Shown here: piece by piece, positions 63,410-64,000 of the stretch
Layout of the letters: each line of letters starts with the position of its first letter
Position numbering within the stretch: the first letter of the stretch is position 1
Origin: Palleronia pelagia
GTDB taxonomy: Bacteria > Pseudomonadota > Alphaproteobacteria > Rhodobacterales > Rhodobacteraceae
NCBI RefSeq assembly: GCF_900110115.1
Contig: NZ_FOCM01000003.1
Location: 124,001 to 188,000, forward strand
Direction of reading: 5' to 3'
DNA length: 64,000 bases
The notes under the pieces: generated by a model
Databases searched by the model: none
Seen by the model: only the letters and a program-made list of their open reading frames with translations
Told to the model about the DNA's origin: nothing
Translations under genes and position numbers: made by a program

Positions 63410-64000
63410 CTAGCGATACCGGCTGGCGCTGCCCATCCGCTGTATCGCGTCGATATCGATCAGCACCGGTGCAAAGCCGTTGGAAAGGTTCACAGCGCCC
63501 TGCATCAGGGTCAGCGTGGGCGACGACGCGGGTTGAACCGGGTTCAGTGCGTCATGGATGGCCATGAACTTGCCCACCAGCTTGTCGACCTTCTCGGGAT
63601 CCTTCAGGTCTTCGAGGTCGAACTTCGCCTTGAAGATGGAAACCTGCTTGTCGATGTCCAGCTGAACGATCTCTTTCGGCAGGCCAAGGGCGGTGCGCAT
63701 GAATTCGGACACGTCGCGGTTCTTGAGCACGTCGAACCAGTTGTCGATCTTGCTCACGCGATTGCGGAATTCCAGCACGAGTCCGGCGCCACGGCTGCCC
63801 TCGTCGGCGTTGTTGATCAGCATGCGCTCGGCGAACCGGTCCACGATGCCCTGTTTCCAGTCCTCGCTCAGGACTTTGACGCTCAGCTGGGACTCGGGAT
63901 TGAAGGCGAAGGCCTGGTGCAGTTCGCGCAGACGGGGATCGGTCAGCCGGTTCACCAGCGCTTTGGGGTCGCTGATGTCCGACTCCAGCATCTTGCGGAT
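63410..64000 (-). CDS. DUF1217-type flagellar-locus protein (5' part missing)
   Basis: The visible C-terminal 196 residues contain repeated domains of the DUF1217 kind (PKALVNRLTDPRLRELHQAF AFNP, ERMLINNADEGSR, FMRTALGLPKEIVQLDIDKQ). Such proteins accompany flagellar genes in alphaproteobacteria and have no settled function. The frame remains open to the window edge (IRKMLESD), so the start lies beyond it. It converges with fliG, five bases apart. Confidence 0.75.
   Translation of the reverse strand: MRKMLESDISDPKALVNRLTDPRLRELHQAFAFNPESQLSVKVLSEDWKQGIVDRFAERMLINNADEGSRGAGLVLEFRNRVSKIDNWFDVLKNRDVSEFMRTALGLPKEIVQLDIDKQVSIFKAKFDLEDLKDPEKVDKLVGKFMAIHDALNPVQPASSPTLTLMQGAVNLSNGFAPVLIDIDAIQRMGSASRYR

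Overview
The window is GC-rich chromosomal DNA from an alphaproteobacterium, most likely a member of Rhodobacterales (roseobacter or Rhodobacter group). Evidence for this is the gene order around the replication origin (mnmE-rho-hemJ / maf-aroE-coaE-dnaQ with secB, fxsA, a Tim44-domain gene, mltA and smr), canonical parS sites in the mnmG-rsmG-parAB operon, and an alphaproteobacterial-type flagellar cluster. No rRNA, tRNA, CRISPR array, insertion sequence or prophage was seen. Genes are packed tightly, with many 1-4 base start/stop overlaps and several tail-to-tail overlaps. I can only place the organism at about order level.

Layout. 0-9 kb: housekeeping genes (L,D-transpeptidase fragment, rRNA methyltransferase, ABC exporter, LysE exporter, CCA-adding enzyme, two NUDIX enzymes, Hsp33) and a divergent signalling pair (response regulator-PP2C phosphatase and an Hpt protein). 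9-21 kb: ilvA, argG, a periplasmic msrA, the Kdo pathway operon kdsD-kdsB-kdsA with a rhodanese gene, malic enzyme-phosphotransacetylase fusion, and mutS. 21-25 kb: grpE-hrcA facing rph-rdgB-hemW. 25-32.5 kb: the leftward origin-proximal block parB, parA, rsmG, mnmG, mnmE, rho, hemJ, with two perfect parS sites inside coding sequence. 32.5-32.9 kb: an AT-rich gap with repeated DnaA-box-like 9-mers, which I read as the chromosomal oriC. 32.9-42 kb: the rightward block maf-aroE-coaE-dnaQ, then secB, fxsA, Tim44-domain gene, mltA, smr, an MFS transporter and hslU. 42-46.5 kb: a tripartite efflux pair (RND pump plus adaptor).

46.6 kb to the end is a flagellar cluster encoding the export gate, MS ring, C ring and proximal rod: fliI facing away from flgB-flgC-fliE-fliQ-SLT-flhA-fliR-flhB, then motE-hypothetical-fliM-fliL facing away from fliF-fliH-fliN-fliP-fliG, and a DUF1217-type gene running off the window. 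A two-gene metabolic unit (3-hydroxyisobutyrate-dehydrogenase-like oxidoreductase and ThuA-domain protein), preceded by a tiny translationally coupled ORF, sits inside this cluster.

The points most worth checking are the oriC call with its parS pair, an 11-base inverted repeat bracketing the flgB start codon, a FliM without the usual N-terminal CheY-binding segment, the coupled leader ORF in front of the oxidoreductase, and the Hpt/RR-PP2C pair. I found no clear evidence of an entirely new multi-gene system.
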